This document shows, one piece after another, positions 32,466 to 40,569 of a DNA stretch of 46,906 bases. The stretch is from NCBI RefSeq assembly GCF_017315755.1, contig NZ_JAFLRJ010000099.1, positions 1 to 46,906 on the forward strand. The letters run 5' to 3'. Both the position numbers and the translations under genes were made by a program. The notes beneath the pieces were generated by a model. It was not told the DNA's origin. It did not search any database and was given only the letters and a program-made list of their open reading frames with translations. This DNA is from Streptomyces beijiangensis. GTDB taxonomy: Bacteria > Actinomycetota > Actinomycetes > Streptomycetales > Streptomycetaceae. The first letter of the stretch is position 1. The number at the start of each line of letters is the position of its first letter.

Positions 32466-33131
32466 GTGTCTCGCCTACTGCCCCACCCCCACGCTGTGCT
32501 CGGCTTCCGCAAGGACGGCCGGCCCATCCACCCCATCCTCGGCGCGTCCGAGGGAGACCCCTCCAGCGACCCGTCTCCGCAGGGCGGAACGACGGTGGAC
32601 CAGGACACGCTGTCGCGGCTCTTGGCCCGTGAGAAGCAGCAGGGGGAGCGGACCGGGATCAAGCAGCTGCTGGAGGGCCTCGGCTTCGAGAAGCCCGAGG
32701 ACCTCACCCAGTTCGTGGCTGCGCAGCGGGAAGCGCAGACGGCGGCCCTGTCGGAGATCGAGCGGCGCGAGCAGGCGGCGACGCAGCGGGCGCAGGAGGC
32801 AGACCAGCGGATCGCGGCGGCTTCCGCGCGGGAGCGGGTGGCGCAGCGGCGTGCGGCTCTCCTCGGTCTCGGTGCGCTCGGCGATGACCTGGTAGACGCG
32901 GAGGCCCTGCTGCGTGCGGCCGTGGCGGATGACGCAGACGAGACCGCGGTCACCGAGGCTGCCGAGGCGCTGAAGGTGCGGCGTCCGACGCTGTTCGGTA
33001 CGCAGCACCAGGAGTCGGCCCCGGCTCCTGGCGGCTCCCCGGCCGGTGGCGGCCCCAAGCGGTCCACCCCAACGCCGCCCGGCAAGGCCGGAGTTGACAT
33101 GGCCCGCAGGCGCGGGTACATCTCGGAGTGA
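32466..33131 (+). CDS. Capsid scaffolding protein
   Basis: A 221-residue protein from GTG 32466 (GGAGG six bases upstream). It has the usual low-complexity, acidic and helical composition of scaffolds: a Pro/Asp-rich start, a segment LLAREKQQGERTGIKQLLEGLGFEKPEDLTQFV, a central coiled coil (AAQREAQTAALSEIERREQAATQRAQEADQRIAAASARERVAQRR, about residues 84-130) and a Pro/Gly/Ala tail ending RRRGYISE. The LxxLLxxLGFEKPEDL pattern is common to actinophage scaffold proteins. It would guide assembly of the capsid protein at 33696 and leave the prohead. Confidence 0.85.
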   Translation: MSRLLPHPHAVLGFRKDGRPIHPILGASEGDPSSDPSPQGGTTVDQDTLSRLLAREKQQGERTGIKQLLEGLGFEKPEDLTQFVAAQREAQTAALSEIERREQAATQRAQEADQRIAAASARERVAQRRAALLGLGALGDDLVDAEALLRAAVADDADETAVTEAAEALKVRRPTLFGTQHQESAPAPGGSPAGGGPKRSTPTPPGKAGVDMARRRGYISE

Positions 33132-33147
33132 TCACCTTCGGGTGATC
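33130..33147 (+). terminator. Short hairpin at the end of the scaffold gene
   Basis: GATCACC-TTCG-GGTGATC, a 7-bp stem with a stable TTCG tetraloop, overlapping the scaffold stop codon. No U-tract, so it may protect or attenuate rather than fully stop the transcript. Confidence 0.55.
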
Positions 33148-33195
33148 GTCAAGGACCCATCCCACCGGCGGGCCAAGGCCGGACATGGGGACCAC

Positions 33196-33273
33196 GCCCC
33201 TACCTCAGCTCGTGGACGGCACCACCACCCGGTGAGTGCGCGGGAATCCGCAACGTCCATGAGAGGTAGGGGC
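33196..33273 (+). promoter_or_regulatory. Structured leader masking the decoration-protein ribosome-binding site
   Basis: GCCCCTACCTC (33196-33206) is the exact complement of GAGGTAGGGGC (33263-33273), which contains the ribosome-binding site for the TTG start at 33275. A second helix stacks inside it (GTGGACG 33212-33218 with CGTCCAT 33254-33260), and further small stems fit within. The result is a 78-nt closed RNA domain that hides the start of the decoration gene. Confidence 0.6.
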
Positions 33274-33274
33274 T

Positions 33275-33685
33275 TTGTCCATTCAGCCCATCTCCAGTTC
33301 GGCTACGTACACGGCCGACCGGTCGTGGCTCGCGTCGCTTCACGGCACCGACTCCACCGACACCGTCACTCTCGACGTATCCAAGTTCGTCGCGGGCACC
33401 CACTACGTGGCGTCCACCGACCCGTACCAGCCGTACTCCCGCTTCAAGTCCGGCATCCCCGTGGGGCGGATCACCGCCTCCGGCCTGTACGGCCTCTACA
33501 CGGTCGGCGCGACTGACGGCACGCAGAACCTCGCCGGGTTCGTCTTCGCTGAGGCCCAGTTCGCTCCCGGACAGACGAAGGTCCCCGCAGCTCTGCTGTG
33601 GCACGGCTCCGTGATCACAGCGAAGCTCCCGATCGCCGTCGTCACCGTCGTCCCTTCCGCCACCGCCCAGATCCGCTTCGTCTAA
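33275..33685 (+). CDS. Head decoration protein
   Basis: A 136-residue protein from a TTG. The beta-rich sequence (DTVTLDVSKFVAGTHYVASTDPYQPYSRFKSGIPVGRITASGLYG...LAGFVFAEAQFAPGQTKVPAALLWHGSVITAKLPI) and its place between scaffold and major capsid match the lambda gpD-like decoration family of actinophages. Such proteins sit as trimers on the expanded capsid and stabilise it. The sequence around Y-x-P-Y-S-R-FKSGxPxGRIT is typical. Its translation start is covered by an RNA structure (33196-33273), which may set the copy number relative to capsid. Confidence 0.85.
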   Translation: MSIQPISSSATYTADRSWLASLHGTDSTDTVTLDVSKFVAGTHYVASTDPYQPYSRFKSGIPVGRITASGLYGLYTVGATDGTQNLAGFVFAEAQFAPGQTKVPAALLWHGSVITAKLPIAVVTVVPSATAQIRFV

Positions 33686-33695
33686 GGAGGCCGCT

Positions 33696-34742
33696 ATGAC
33701 CATTCAGGACCTCCTGAAGGACGTCACCGCGCACGACCTGACCACCTTCGCCCGCGCCATTCCGACCAAGGAAGACTTCCTCCTCACCAAGGAGGTCTTC
33801 CCGGCACTGAAGCTCAACACGGTGCTGTGGAAGGTCAAGGACAACGGCAGGTACGTCAACACCGCCAAGTACCGTGCTTACGACGCGTCCGTGCCGTTCG
33901 CGACCCGCGAGGCGTGGTCCAACACCCGTCAGGGCCAGCTCCCTCCGATGGGTCAGAAGCTTGTTGTCGGCGAGCAGGAGCAGCTGCTCCTCGAAGCTGA
34001 GCGCGGCGCGGACACGGACCGGATGCTGGAGCTGCTGTACGACGACGTGGAGCGCCACGTCGAGGCGATCCAGTCGCGCCTGGAGCTGGCCGCGGCCGAT
34101 GTGCTCCTCGACGGGAAGCTGTCCATCAACGAGAACGGGTTCATCACGGAGGCCGACTTCGGGATGCCGGCGGGCAACCGTCCTACGGCCCCGGTGCCGT
34201 GGTCCGACCCCGCGTCCGACCCGATCAAGGACGAGCTGGGGTGGCTCCAGTACCTCGACGACCTCGGCGTTCCGGAGCCGGAGTTCGTTCTCACGTCGAA
34301 GAAGGCGTACTCGTACCTGGCGAACAACCAGGCCTACCGGGCCGCGTACTACGGCAGCGTGTCCCCGTCCGCGACGCCCACAGCCACGCTGAACCCGCAG
34401 CAGGTCCAGACGGTCCGGGCGAACTACTCCCTGCCGCCGGTCCGGTTCTACAAGGCGCAGGTCCGCGTCGACGGGGTGTCCACGAAGGTCCTTTCCGAGG
34501 ACAAGTGGATCTACATCCCCGGTGACCGGAACAAGTGGGCCAACGTCCAGTGGGGTCGTACCTGGGAGTCCCTGAACCTCCAGGGCGTGAACAACCCGAC
34601 GATCGTCCGCGAGGACGCCCCCGGGCTGGTCATCACCCGAGGTGTGCAGGACGACCCCGGCCAGATCTGGACCAAGGGTGCCGCTGTCGCCATGCCGGTC
34701 ATGCACACCCCGGACGCGCACCTCGTGGCGACGGTGATCTGA
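33696..34742 (+). CDS. Major capsid protein, phage E family
   Basis: A 348-residue HK97-fold major capsid protein of the lambda gpE group. The N-arm (MTIQDLLKDVTAHDLTTFARAIPTKEDFLLTKEVFP), an E-loop region (YRAYDASVPFATREAWSNTRQGQLPPMGQKLVVGEQEQLLLE), spine helix (LLYDDVERHVEAIQSRLELAAADVLLDGKLSINENGF) and P-domain with the C-terminal IWTKGAAVAMPVMHTPDAHLVATVI are all present. AAGGAGG is eight bases upstream of the ATG. It follows the decoration gene by ten bases, as in lambda (D then E). Confidence 0.92.
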   Translation: MTIQDLLKDVTAHDLTTFARAIPTKEDFLLTKEVFPALKLNTVLWKVKDNGRYVNTAKYRAYDASVPFATREAWSNTRQGQLPPMGQKLVVGEQEQLLLEAERGADTDRMLELLYDDVERHVEAIQSRLELAAADVLLDGKLSINENGFITEADFGMPAGNRPTAPVPWSDPASDPIKDELGWLQYLDDLGVPEPEFVLTSKKAYSYLANNQAYRAAYYGSVSPSATPTATLNPQQVQTVRANYSLPPVRFYKAQVRVDGVSTKVLSEDKWIYIPGDRNKWANVQWGRTWESLNLQGVNNPTIVREDAPGLVITRGVQDDPGQIWTKGAAVAMPVMHTPDAHLVATVI

Positions 34743-34743
34743 C

Positions 34744-35044
<301 letters not shown>

Positions 35045-35052
<8 letters not shown>

Positions 35053-35257
35053 GTTCGTGCTGGAGCGCACCGTCGACCACTCCGGGGTGTCCGGTACCGG
35101 AACGGTGGTGGACGGCGTCGAGTTCAGCAACGGGCAGGTCGTCATGCAGTGGCGTGGCCCGTACCCGTCCGTCGTGATCTGGCCGGACCTGGATATGGCC
35201 ATGACCGTTCACGGGCACGGCGACGACACCCGAGTCCGTTGGCTCGACCCCAAGTGA
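35045..35257 (+). CDS. Small head-region protein, 70 residues
   Basis: Starts eight bases inside the previous gene. The sequence (MRRFVLERTVDHSGVSGTGTVVDGVEFSNGQVVMQWRGPYPSVVIWPDLDMAMTVHGHGDDTRVRWLDPK) is a small beta barrel-like protein with GVEFSNGQVVMQWRG...SVVIW, a family I have seen repeatedly in Streptomyces and other actinobacterial genomes both in prophages and free. Role unknown; possibly a host-derived regulator carried in the head operon. Confidence 0.72.
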
Positions 35258-35320
35258 TCAGCCCTGGGAGGCCCGGCACCCGAAGTGGTGCGGGGCCTCA
35301 CTCGTACGAAGGAGCCCCGC

Positions 35321-35653
35321 GTGGATGAGACCGTACGGGCTTGGCTGCTCGCCCAGCTTGGCCCCGCAACCGACCCGACCGACCTCGACACCCGGTACGC
35401 CAGGCTGCGCACCGCGCGGGCGGTCGCGCTCGAGGTACTGGTCGAGCGCCGGGCCCTGATGCTCGCCGAGCCGCTGCGTGTGACCGTGGACGGGGTGGTG
35501 ACCGTCGACCAGACCAACAACCTCACCGGCACCGAACGGCAGATCGCCGGGCTGGCCGACATAGTGGGCCCGGACGAGACGACGACCGTGGGCGGTGACG
35601 GCGTGCCCGACCTGGTGGCGGTCCCGCTGGTGCCCGTACGGCGCAGGTGGTGA
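35321..35653 (+). CDS. Head-region hypothetical protein, 110 residues
   Basis: Starts at a GTG with AAGGAG seven bases upstream (MDETVRAWLLAQLGPATDPTDLDTRYARLRTARAVALEVLVERRALM...). The pattern of one helical arm followed by a beta part (LRVTVDGVVTVDQTNNLTGTERQIAGLADIV) and a short basic end resembles a head-tail adaptor, but I cannot assign a family. It is followed after four bases by the minor capsid gene. Confidence 0.65.
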   Translation: MDETVRAWLLAQLGPATDPTDLDTRYARLRTARAVALEVLVERRALMLAEPLRVTVDGVVTVDQTNNLTGTERQIAGLADIVGPDETTTVGGDGVPDLVAVPLVPVRRRW

Positions 35654-35657
35654 CCGG

Positions 35658-36476
35658 GTGCCGTACGACTGGCCGCCCCTGACACCGGGCGATCCCGATG
35701 TGGTGGCCCGACGGGTTGCTGCGGTCCTTGAGGACGCCTGGCAGCGTCTCGCCGACAAGCAGGCCGTGGTGATCACGTCGATTGTCGCCCGGTGGCGGCT
35801 CCCGTACGTCCTCCAGACGTTGGAGGAGTTCAAGACCGGCATCTCGGATTTCCACAGCCGTGTGGATAACGAGGCGCAGGCGTTCGTACGGCGACAGCTG
35901 CCGTACCTGTACGAGCAGGGCGCCCAGGCCGCGGTCCGTGCTGCTGGCGCGGGCCCGTTCGGTTGGACCCAGCCTCACGCCGATGCCCTTCAGTCTCTTG
36001 CCTCCGACTCGTATGGGGACTTCCTGCGCCGGTCGCAGGAGGCGGAGCGGATGGCGGAACGCTGGTACCGGGCAGCGCGCGCCGCCGCCCGCGAGGAGGT
36101 CCCGCTTCTTGCCGCGGGGAACACCACAGCGCGCCAGGCTGCGAAGAACCTCGCTGACCGGCTGGCCGCGCAGTCGCTGACGCACGTCGTCTACCGCAAC
36201 GGAGCCCGCGTGCCGGTGAGGGCCTGGGCGGAGGCGGCGACGCTCGCGAAGTCGGCGGTGGCGTACAACGCGGGCACCCTCAACGTGGCCAGGGAGGCCG
36301 GCGTCGGGTATGTGGAGGTCTTCGACGGGATCGGCTGCGGATGGACCTCCCACCAGGACCCTGACCTCGCAACCGGCACGCTCCGCACCGTGGACGACGC
36401 GGCGTCCTGGCCGATCTCCCACCCGCGGTGCCGTCGGGCGTTCGGGCCCCGGCCGGATGTTCCCAACCCTGCCTGA
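35658..36476 (+). CDS. Minor capsid protein (Mu F-like head morphogenesis)
   Basis: A 272-residue protein from GTG 35658. A long helical N-terminal half (residues 10-150) and a C-terminal domain with a strand/Cys pattern: THVVYRNGARVPVRAWAEAATLAKSAVAYNAGTLNVAREAGVGYVEVFDGIGCGWTSHQDP...SWPISHPRCRRAFGP. The GxGCGW...H..P.....A.....HP.CRR segment is the signature of phage Mu protein F/SPP1 gp7-like head proteins, here with two of the usual cysteines. A few copies sit inside the head near the portal and help DNA ejection. It is the last structural gene before cargo block B. Confidence 0.87.
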   Translation: MPYDWPPLTPGDPDVVARRVAAVLEDAWQRLADKQAVVITSIVARWRLPYVLQTLEEFKTGISDFHSRVDNEAQAFVRRQLPYLYEQGAQAAVRAAGAGPFGWTQPHADALQSLASDSYGDFLRRSQEAERMAERWYRAARAAAREEVPLLAAGNTTARQAAKNLADRLAAQSLTHVVYRNGARVPVRAWAEAATLAKSAVAYNAGTLNVAREAGVGYVEVFDGIGCGWTSHQDPDLATGTLRTVDDAASWPISHPRCRRAFGPRPDVPNPA

Positions 36477-36607
36477 CCAACTGGCCGGAAGTGTTCGTAG
36501 GCGTAGCCGGTCGGACAAGTCACGTGCCAGAGTTGGTTGTTGGGTGAGAGATCGTCGAAGTGTTTGTTCTGCAACATCGCGCAACCATCTAGACGCGGGA
36601 GGCAGTC

Positions 36608-36865
36608 ATGGCACTAACTTTCATTGGGATCGATCCGGAAACGGGTGGGGGCAACTGCCCGGCTGTGTGGGTAGACACCACTCCGGTCGAACCCGACCTG
36701 ATCTTCCAGGGCTACGTGGCCGACGCGGCGACGCTTGCCGAGTGCGAGCAGAAGAGCCCGCGACCGGACAATGAAGCGGTAATCCGAGTGCCGGCACGAA
36801 TGGTGCCGCTGATCAGGGAGGCGTGCAATGCCGCCGAGCGTGCCCAGCTTCGATCAACTGCTTGA
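36608..36865 (+). CDS. Small protein upstream of a DUF6879/XRE regulatory pair
   Basis: An 85-residue protein from ATG 36608 (GGGAGG eleven bases upstream). The sequence MALTFIGIDPETGGGNCPAVWVDTTPVEPDLIFQGYVAD continues to AVIRVPARMVPLIREACNAA. Closely similar small proteins sit before DUF6879 and XRE genes across Streptomyces, as I remember them. They are acidic, cytosolic and of unknown function. It overlaps the next gene by 38 bases, so they are expressed together. First gene of cargo block B. Confidence 0.78.
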   Translation: MALTFIGIDPETGGGNCPAVWVDTTPVEPDLIFQGYVADAATLAECEQKSPRPDNEAVIRVPARMVPLIREACNAAERAQLRSTA

Positions 36866-37349
36866 CTCCGCAGAGCACTCCGCTGTGCATTTGGAGATGC
36901 GCGACCACTATGGCGTCGACGAGGAGAGGGATGTTGTCGACGCCTGGCGGGCCGATGGGAGCGTCCCCGCGTACGACTCAGAGTTCTGGCGTCCGTGGGT
37001 ATCCCTGGTCGAGCGGACTGTCGCGCGCGGTGTCGTCGTGCGCCGTGCCCGCATCGTGTCCGAGCCGGTTACCGAGTACGTCCGCTTCGAGCATGCGATC
37101 ACCGGTGCCAACCTCCAGGCTGGTGAGGGGGTCCGATGGCTCCCAAGGAGTCAGGCCTCTGGTGTTGCGCTACCCGGCAATGACTTCTGGCTGATTGACC
37201 GGCGCGTCGTGCGGTTTAACCTCTTCTCCGGTGACGGCCACGCGCTCGACCCACTGATGTGCGCTGAGGCCGCCGTCGTAGGTCTGTGTGCAGACGCATT
37301 CGAAGCGGTGTGGGAGCTCGGCACTCCGCACGACGAGTACAAGGTCTGA
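36828..37349 (+). CDS. DUF6879-type protein
   Basis: A 173-residue protein from ATG 36828 (GGGAGG nearby). PSFDQLLDSAEHSAVHLEMRDHYGVDEER, the central EFWRPWVSLVERTVARGVVVRRARIVSEPVTEYVRFEHAITGANLQAGEGVRWLPR, and DFWLIDRRVVRFNLFSGDG are characteristic of the family I know as DUF6879, the usual partner of XRE-DUF5753 regulators in Streptomyces, replacing the DUF397 protein of the whiJ type. It likely acts with the regulator encoded 33 bp downstream as an antagonist or co-factor. Confidence 0.85.
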   Translation: MPPSVPSFDQLLDSAEHSAVHLEMRDHYGVDEERDVVDAWRADGSVPAYDSEFWRPWVSLVERTVARGVVVRRARIVSEPVTEYVRFEHAITGANLQAGEGVRWLPRSQASGVALPGNDFWLIDRRVVRFNLFSGDGHALDPLMCAEAAVVGLCADAFEAVWELGTPHDEYKV

Positions 37350-37382
37350 GACGTCGCACACGCATCCCGGGACAACTGCCTG

Positions 37383-38231
37383 ATGAACGCTTCGCCCTCG
37401 TCCGCCGCTCAGGCGGCCCGCGAAGGTGTCGCCGCGCGCCTGGTGGACCTGCGTAGGACAGCTGGGCTGAAGGGCTATGAGGTAGCTGCCCGGTGCGGCT
37501 GGCACAAGTCGAAGGTGTCGCGGCTGGAGAACGCGGTGACGCTGCCGACCGATGAGGACATTCGGAGGTACCTCGCCGCGTGCACGGCCCAGGAGCACGT
37601 TGCTGAGCTGATCGCCAAGACCCGTGTCGCTGACCAGATGTATGTCGAGTGGAAGCGGATCCACCAGACGGGCATCAAGCGGCGCCAAGAGGTCGACGTC
37701 CCGCTCTACGAGAGCACCCACTTGTTTCGGGTGTACTGCTCGAACGTCGTGCCTGGTTTGCTCCAGACGCAGGGGTACGCGGAGTCTCTGCTGACGTCGA
37801 TCAGCGACTTTCAGGGCACGCCGAACGATGCGCCGGCCGCAGCCGCGGCCCGCCTCGCGCGGTCGCACGTCATCCGCGACGGCGATCACCGCTTCGTCCT
37901 CCTCGTTGAGGAAGCGGTGTTGCGGTACCGCATTGGTGGCGCGTCTGTGATGGCTGGGCAGTTGGGCTACCTGCTGGAAGTGATGTCGCTGCCTTCAGTG
38001 GCGTTCGGCGTGATTCCCTTCGCGGCACACCGGAGGATGTGGCCGTTGGAGACGTTCATGGTCTTCGACGACGAGCGCGTGCAGGTGGAGAACCTGTCGG
38101 CGGAAATCAACATCACTGTGCCGGACGAGGTGGGGGTCTACGTCAAGGCGTTCGCGGCAGTGCAACGCATGGCCGTGTACGGGCCTCAGGCGCGGGCGCT
38201 GATCACGGCCGCCATCGACGCGCTCGGGTGA
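37383..38231 (+). CDS. XRE-family HTH regulator with DUF5753 (WhiJ-like)
   Basis: A 282-residue DNA-binding protein. The N-terminal XRE HTH (about residues 18-75: LVDLRRTAGLKGYEVAARCGWHKSKVSRLENAVTLPTDEDIRRYLAAC) precedes the DUF5753 sensor-like domain (about 105-275: LFRVYCSNVVPGLLQTQGYAESLL ... FVLLVEEAVLRYRIGGASVMAGQLGYLLEV ... VQVENLSAEINITVPDEV). This architecture is that of WhiJ and many paralogues that work with DUF397 or DUF6879 proteins and an HATPase partner to control development and secondary metabolism in Streptomyces. It probably binds the divergent-repeat promoter at 38250-38286 and controls the operon that follows. Confidence 0.93.
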   Translation: MNASPSSAAQAAREGVAARLVDLRRTAGLKGYEVAARCGWHKSKVSRLENAVTLPTDEDIRRYLAACTAQEHVAELIAKTRVADQMYVEWKRIHQTGIKRRQEVDVPLYESTHLFRVYCSNVVPGLLQTQGYAESLLTSISDFQGTPNDAPAAAAARLARSHVIRDGDHRFVLLVEEAVLRYRIGGASVMAGQLGYLLEVMSLPSVAFGVIPFAAHRRMWPLETFMVFDDERVQVENLSAEINITVPDEVGVYVKAFAAVQRMAVYGPQARALITAAIDALG

Positions 38232-38256
38232 ATCGGCGCAACTTCGTAGAACTTCA

Positions 38257-38286
38257 TTGAGGCTCAAGTGGCCTGCTGACTAACGT
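38257..38286 (+). promoter_or_regulatory. Promoter of the radical-SAM operon, leaderless start
   Basis: TTGAGG (38257-38262), 18 bases, TAACGT (38281-38286), placing transcription start at about 38293, right at the ATG at 38294: a leaderless mRNA, common in actinobacteria. Just upstream is a direct repeat ACTTC-N5-ACTTC (38241-38255), overlapping the -35 edge, the likely operator for the XRE regulator encoded next to it. Confidence 0.6.
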
Positions 38287-38293
38287 CGTTGGT

Positions 38294-38725
38294 ATGAATC
38301 AGGCCGACATCGAACCCCCATCCGAGGGGATTGCCTGGGCTGATACCGCCGATGCGCGGCTGGTCGACGGTAGGGCCATCAAGGCGAACTATGAGGGTGC
38401 TCTACGGATGCCCAGGACGGTGCCTTCGGAGCAGGAACTGTGTGCGGCTACGGATCAGGTGACCGCGGACATTCGCGTGCTCATTCCCCACGCGGAGCGC
38501 GTGCCTACAGAGCGGCGGTCTCCGCAACTGATCGGTGCGCTGAGCGATGCGGAGCAACTGTTGCTTCCGTGGAATCCGGCGGACGGTGAGGCTGGCGCCC
38601 GTACACGTATGGCGCGTTGGGTGCACCTTCGAGCCTTGGCACGCGTGAGCCGGGTGCTTCTCAAGCAGCACCAAGCGCAGCTACGCGGTCCCGGCGTGAT
38701 GGGCACGGTGGGGATGGAGTGGTGA
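38294..38725 (+). CDS. DUF6415-like protein (natural-product-associated family)
   Basis: A 143-residue mostly helical protein: PSEQELCAATDQVTADIRVLIPHAERVPTERRSPQLIGALSDAEQLLLPWNPADGEAGARTRMARWVHLRALARVSRVLLKQHQ. The layout, helix, then LIPHAER-type stretch, then a second helix pair, matches the Streptomyces family I know as DUF6415, often annotated near secondary-metabolite genes. Biochemical role unknown. It is the first gene of the leaderless transcript that continues into the HATPase and radical-SAM genes, with a GTGA overlap to the next gene. Confidence 0.7.
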   Translation: MNQADIEPPSEGIAWADTADARLVDGRAIKANYEGALRMPRTVPSEQELCAATDQVTADIRVLIPHAERVPTERRSPQLIGALSDAEQLLLPWNPADGEAGARTRMARWVHLRALARVSRVLLKQHQAQLRGPGVMGTVGMEW

Positions 38726-39297
38726 GCTCACGAGCCGCCTCAGCGTCCGAGGCCATCTCTCCAGTCAGGGGCGAGTGGTCGGCGAGCCTGCCCTTGATTC
38801 ACAGGTCCGTAGGGCTCAGCCGTATCAACGCCCGGCGCTGGATGACGCTGTGCTCCTGGCAGGGTGACGTGGAAGTCGCGATGCTCGTGGTCAGCGAACT
38901 GGTGACGAACGCGATCAACCACGGCTATGTGGTCGGGCATCTTCTGGACCTGCGGCTGGCCATCCTTGAGGACGGAAGCCTCCTCGTGGACGTGTCCGAC
39001 CCCCTGCCTGACCCTCCTGATTTCGGAGCCGTCTGTTTTCCCGGTGAGGACGAAGAGCGGGGCCGCGGCCTTCGGCTGATCCGGGAGCTCGGCGCGGACC
39101 TCTGGTGGTTCCTGAGACAGGAGCGCGGAGGGAAGACCGTGCGTGCCCACATCCCCGCACCTGGAACACCGATCCGTACACCCGCGAGATCGGCTGACAG
39201 CAACCGGTGCACATCCAGGAGGTACGCCCATGGCAGCCAACCTGCTCCCGCCCCGGCCCTCCCCGTTGATCGAGCCGCGCGCCGAACAGTGCCCTGA
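38722..39297 (+). CDS. HATPase-domain protein (RsbW/AbaA-type anti-sigma-like)
   Basis: A 191-residue protein starting in a GTGA overlap. The GHKL ATPase core shows the N-box LVVSELVTNAINHG, the G1-like DVSDPLPDPPDFGA and the G2 stretch ERGRGLRLIRELGADLWWF, a domain shared by Streptomyces anti-sigma factors and the AbaA-type partner of WhiJ regulators. ATP-dependent binding of a target protein in the cytoplasm is expected. The last 35 residues are an Arg/Pro-rich tail and overlap the next gene by 68 bases; the true functional end may lie earlier. It links the regulator pair upstream with the peptide-modification genes downstream. Confidence 0.88.
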   Translation: MSSRAASASEAISPVRGEWSASLPLIHRSVGLSRINARRWMTLCSWQGDVEVAMLVVSELVTNAINHGYVVGHLLDLRLAILEDGSLLVDVSDPLPDPPDFGAVCFPGEDEERGRGLRLIRELGADLWWFLRQERGGKTVRAHIPAPGTPIRTPARSADSNRCTSRRYAHGSQPAPAPALPVDRAARRTVP

Positions 39298-39448
39298 CTG
39301 TTCCGGGAGCGGGGCAAACCCCAAGACCGGCGGGGTCTGTGATGCCTGTTACGGGCTGGGGGAGATCTACTGCCTTGCCTCCAGCCGCACTCCGTACGCA
39401 CCGATCAATCACCGAACTCGCCTCACGGGACAGAGGACCACCCAATGA
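39230..39448 (+). CDS. DnaJ-type zinc-finger mini-protein
   Basis: A 72-residue protein from ATG 39230, with AGGAGG eight bases upstream. Two knuckles, CPDCSGSGANP (C21, C24) and CDACYGLGEI (C37, C40), form the CxxCxGxG zinc centre of DnaJ. The rest (a Pro-rich start and an Arg/Thr tail) is disordered. In DnaJ these modules bind unfolded peptides, so a chaperone or carrier role for the peptide made by this operon is possible. It overlaps the radical-SAM gene (ATGA). Confidence 0.85.
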   Translation: MAANLLPPRPSPLIEPRAEQCPDCSGSGANPKTGGVCDACYGLGEIYCLASSRTPYAPINHRTRLTGQRTTQ

Positions 39449-40569
39449 CCCACGCGCTGATCGCCAGCCCGTTCCTCGACGGTCATCTGCTGCTGCGCCC
39501 CGGTGCCCGCTCCGGAGCCCGCATACCGGCTGGCCACTATGAAGAGATCGCGAGCGCCGTCGCCGCCTGCGAACGACTGCCCGCCTGGGTCGCCGAGACT
39601 GCCGCCTCCACCTGGGGGCTGGACCTTGCCGGACAGTCAGCGGAAGGCACGGTCCTGGTCCGCGAGAAATCGGCCTACGGGTACTGCCGTGCGTCGTGGG
39701 AGATCAATCTGGGCTGCAACTTCGGGTGCAAACACTGCTATCTGGGAGAGCGCCCGTTCTCCGGCCTTCTGTGGGACGACAAGGTGCGGTTACTCGAAAT
39801 CATGCGCCAGGCCGGCGTCCTGTGGCTCCAGATCACCGGCGGCGAACCGACCATGGACCCGCACTTCCAGGGTGCCTACCGGTACGCCTGGCAGGCCGGA
39901 ATGATGCTGACGATCTCCACCAACGGTTCCCTGCTGTGGCGGCCCGACCTGCTCCGTCTCTTCACGCAAAACCCGCCGTACCGGCTGGTGGTGAGCATGT
40001 ACGGGGCGAGCGAGGAGAGCTTCGACGCACTCACCCAGCGGCGCGGTGCGTGGAAGTCATTCCACCGGGGCATCACTGCGGCCCGCAACGCCGGACTGCC
40101 ACTGCGGATCAACGTTGTGGTCACCGAGGACAACGCGCACGAGGCCGACGCGATGGGCGCTCTCGCCGAACAGTGGGGGATCGAGCATCACGCCTACACC
40201 AACATGACGCCCACGATCTACGGCGGCGGCGAACCCCTCCTCGCTCAGTCCGCCGACCACCTGCGCCAGCGGAAGACCTTCGCCGGATGCAACGCGGGAC
40301 ACACCTTCTTCCACGCCGACCCGCACGCGAAGGTCTCGATCTGCAAGGTCGGCCGCGACGACCAGATCGACCTCATGGCTGAAGGCGCCGACGGTCTCCT
40401 GCGCCTCGGCGCAATCGCGGACCGTCTCATGCTTCGCACCGGAGGGTGCGAGGGCTGCGCCCTGTCCGGAACCTGCCGGGTCTGCCGCCCCCTGGCCAAG
40501 CACTACCAGGAGGCGAAGGCGCCGCTGCACAGTTACTGCCAGCACGGAGACAAGGAGCACGCCTCATGA
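39445..40569 (+). CDS. Radical SAM enzyme with SPASM-like cysteine cluster
   Basis: A 374-residue enzyme. The radical-SAM motif CNFGCKHCY (C91, C95, C98) binds the 4Fe-4S cluster that cleaves S-adenosylmethionine. TGGEPTMD (131-138) is the SAM-binding GGEP motif, followed by TISTNGSLL and a normal partial barrel up to about 260. The C-terminal part has Cys at 282, 300, 335, 338, 344, 347 and 365 (GGCEGCALSGTCRVC), a SPASM/twitch-type binding site for auxiliary clusters as in peptide-modifying enzymes. The first 80 residues form an extra domain that may grip the peptide. Its neighbours, a 55-residue peptide in ATGA overlap and an acetyltransferase, make it a candidate RiPP maturase. Confidence 0.93.
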   Translation: MTHALIASPFLDGHLLLRPGARSGARIPAGHYEEIASAVAACERLPAWVAETAASTWGLDLAGQSAEGTVLVREKSAYGYCRASWEINLGCNFGCKHCYLGERPFSGLLWDDKVRLLEIMRQAGVLWLQITGGEPTMDPHFQGAYRYAWQAGMMLTISTNGSLLWRPDLLRLFTQNPPYRLVVSMYGASEESFDALTQRRGAWKSFHRGITAARNAGLPLRINVVVTEDNAHEADAMGALAEQWGIEHHAYTNMTPTIYGGGEPLLAQSADHLRQRKTFAGCNAGHTFFHADPHAKVSICKVGRDDQIDLMAEGADGLLRLGAIADRLMLRTGGCEGCALSGTCRVCRPLAKHYQEAKAPLHSYCQHGDKEHAS

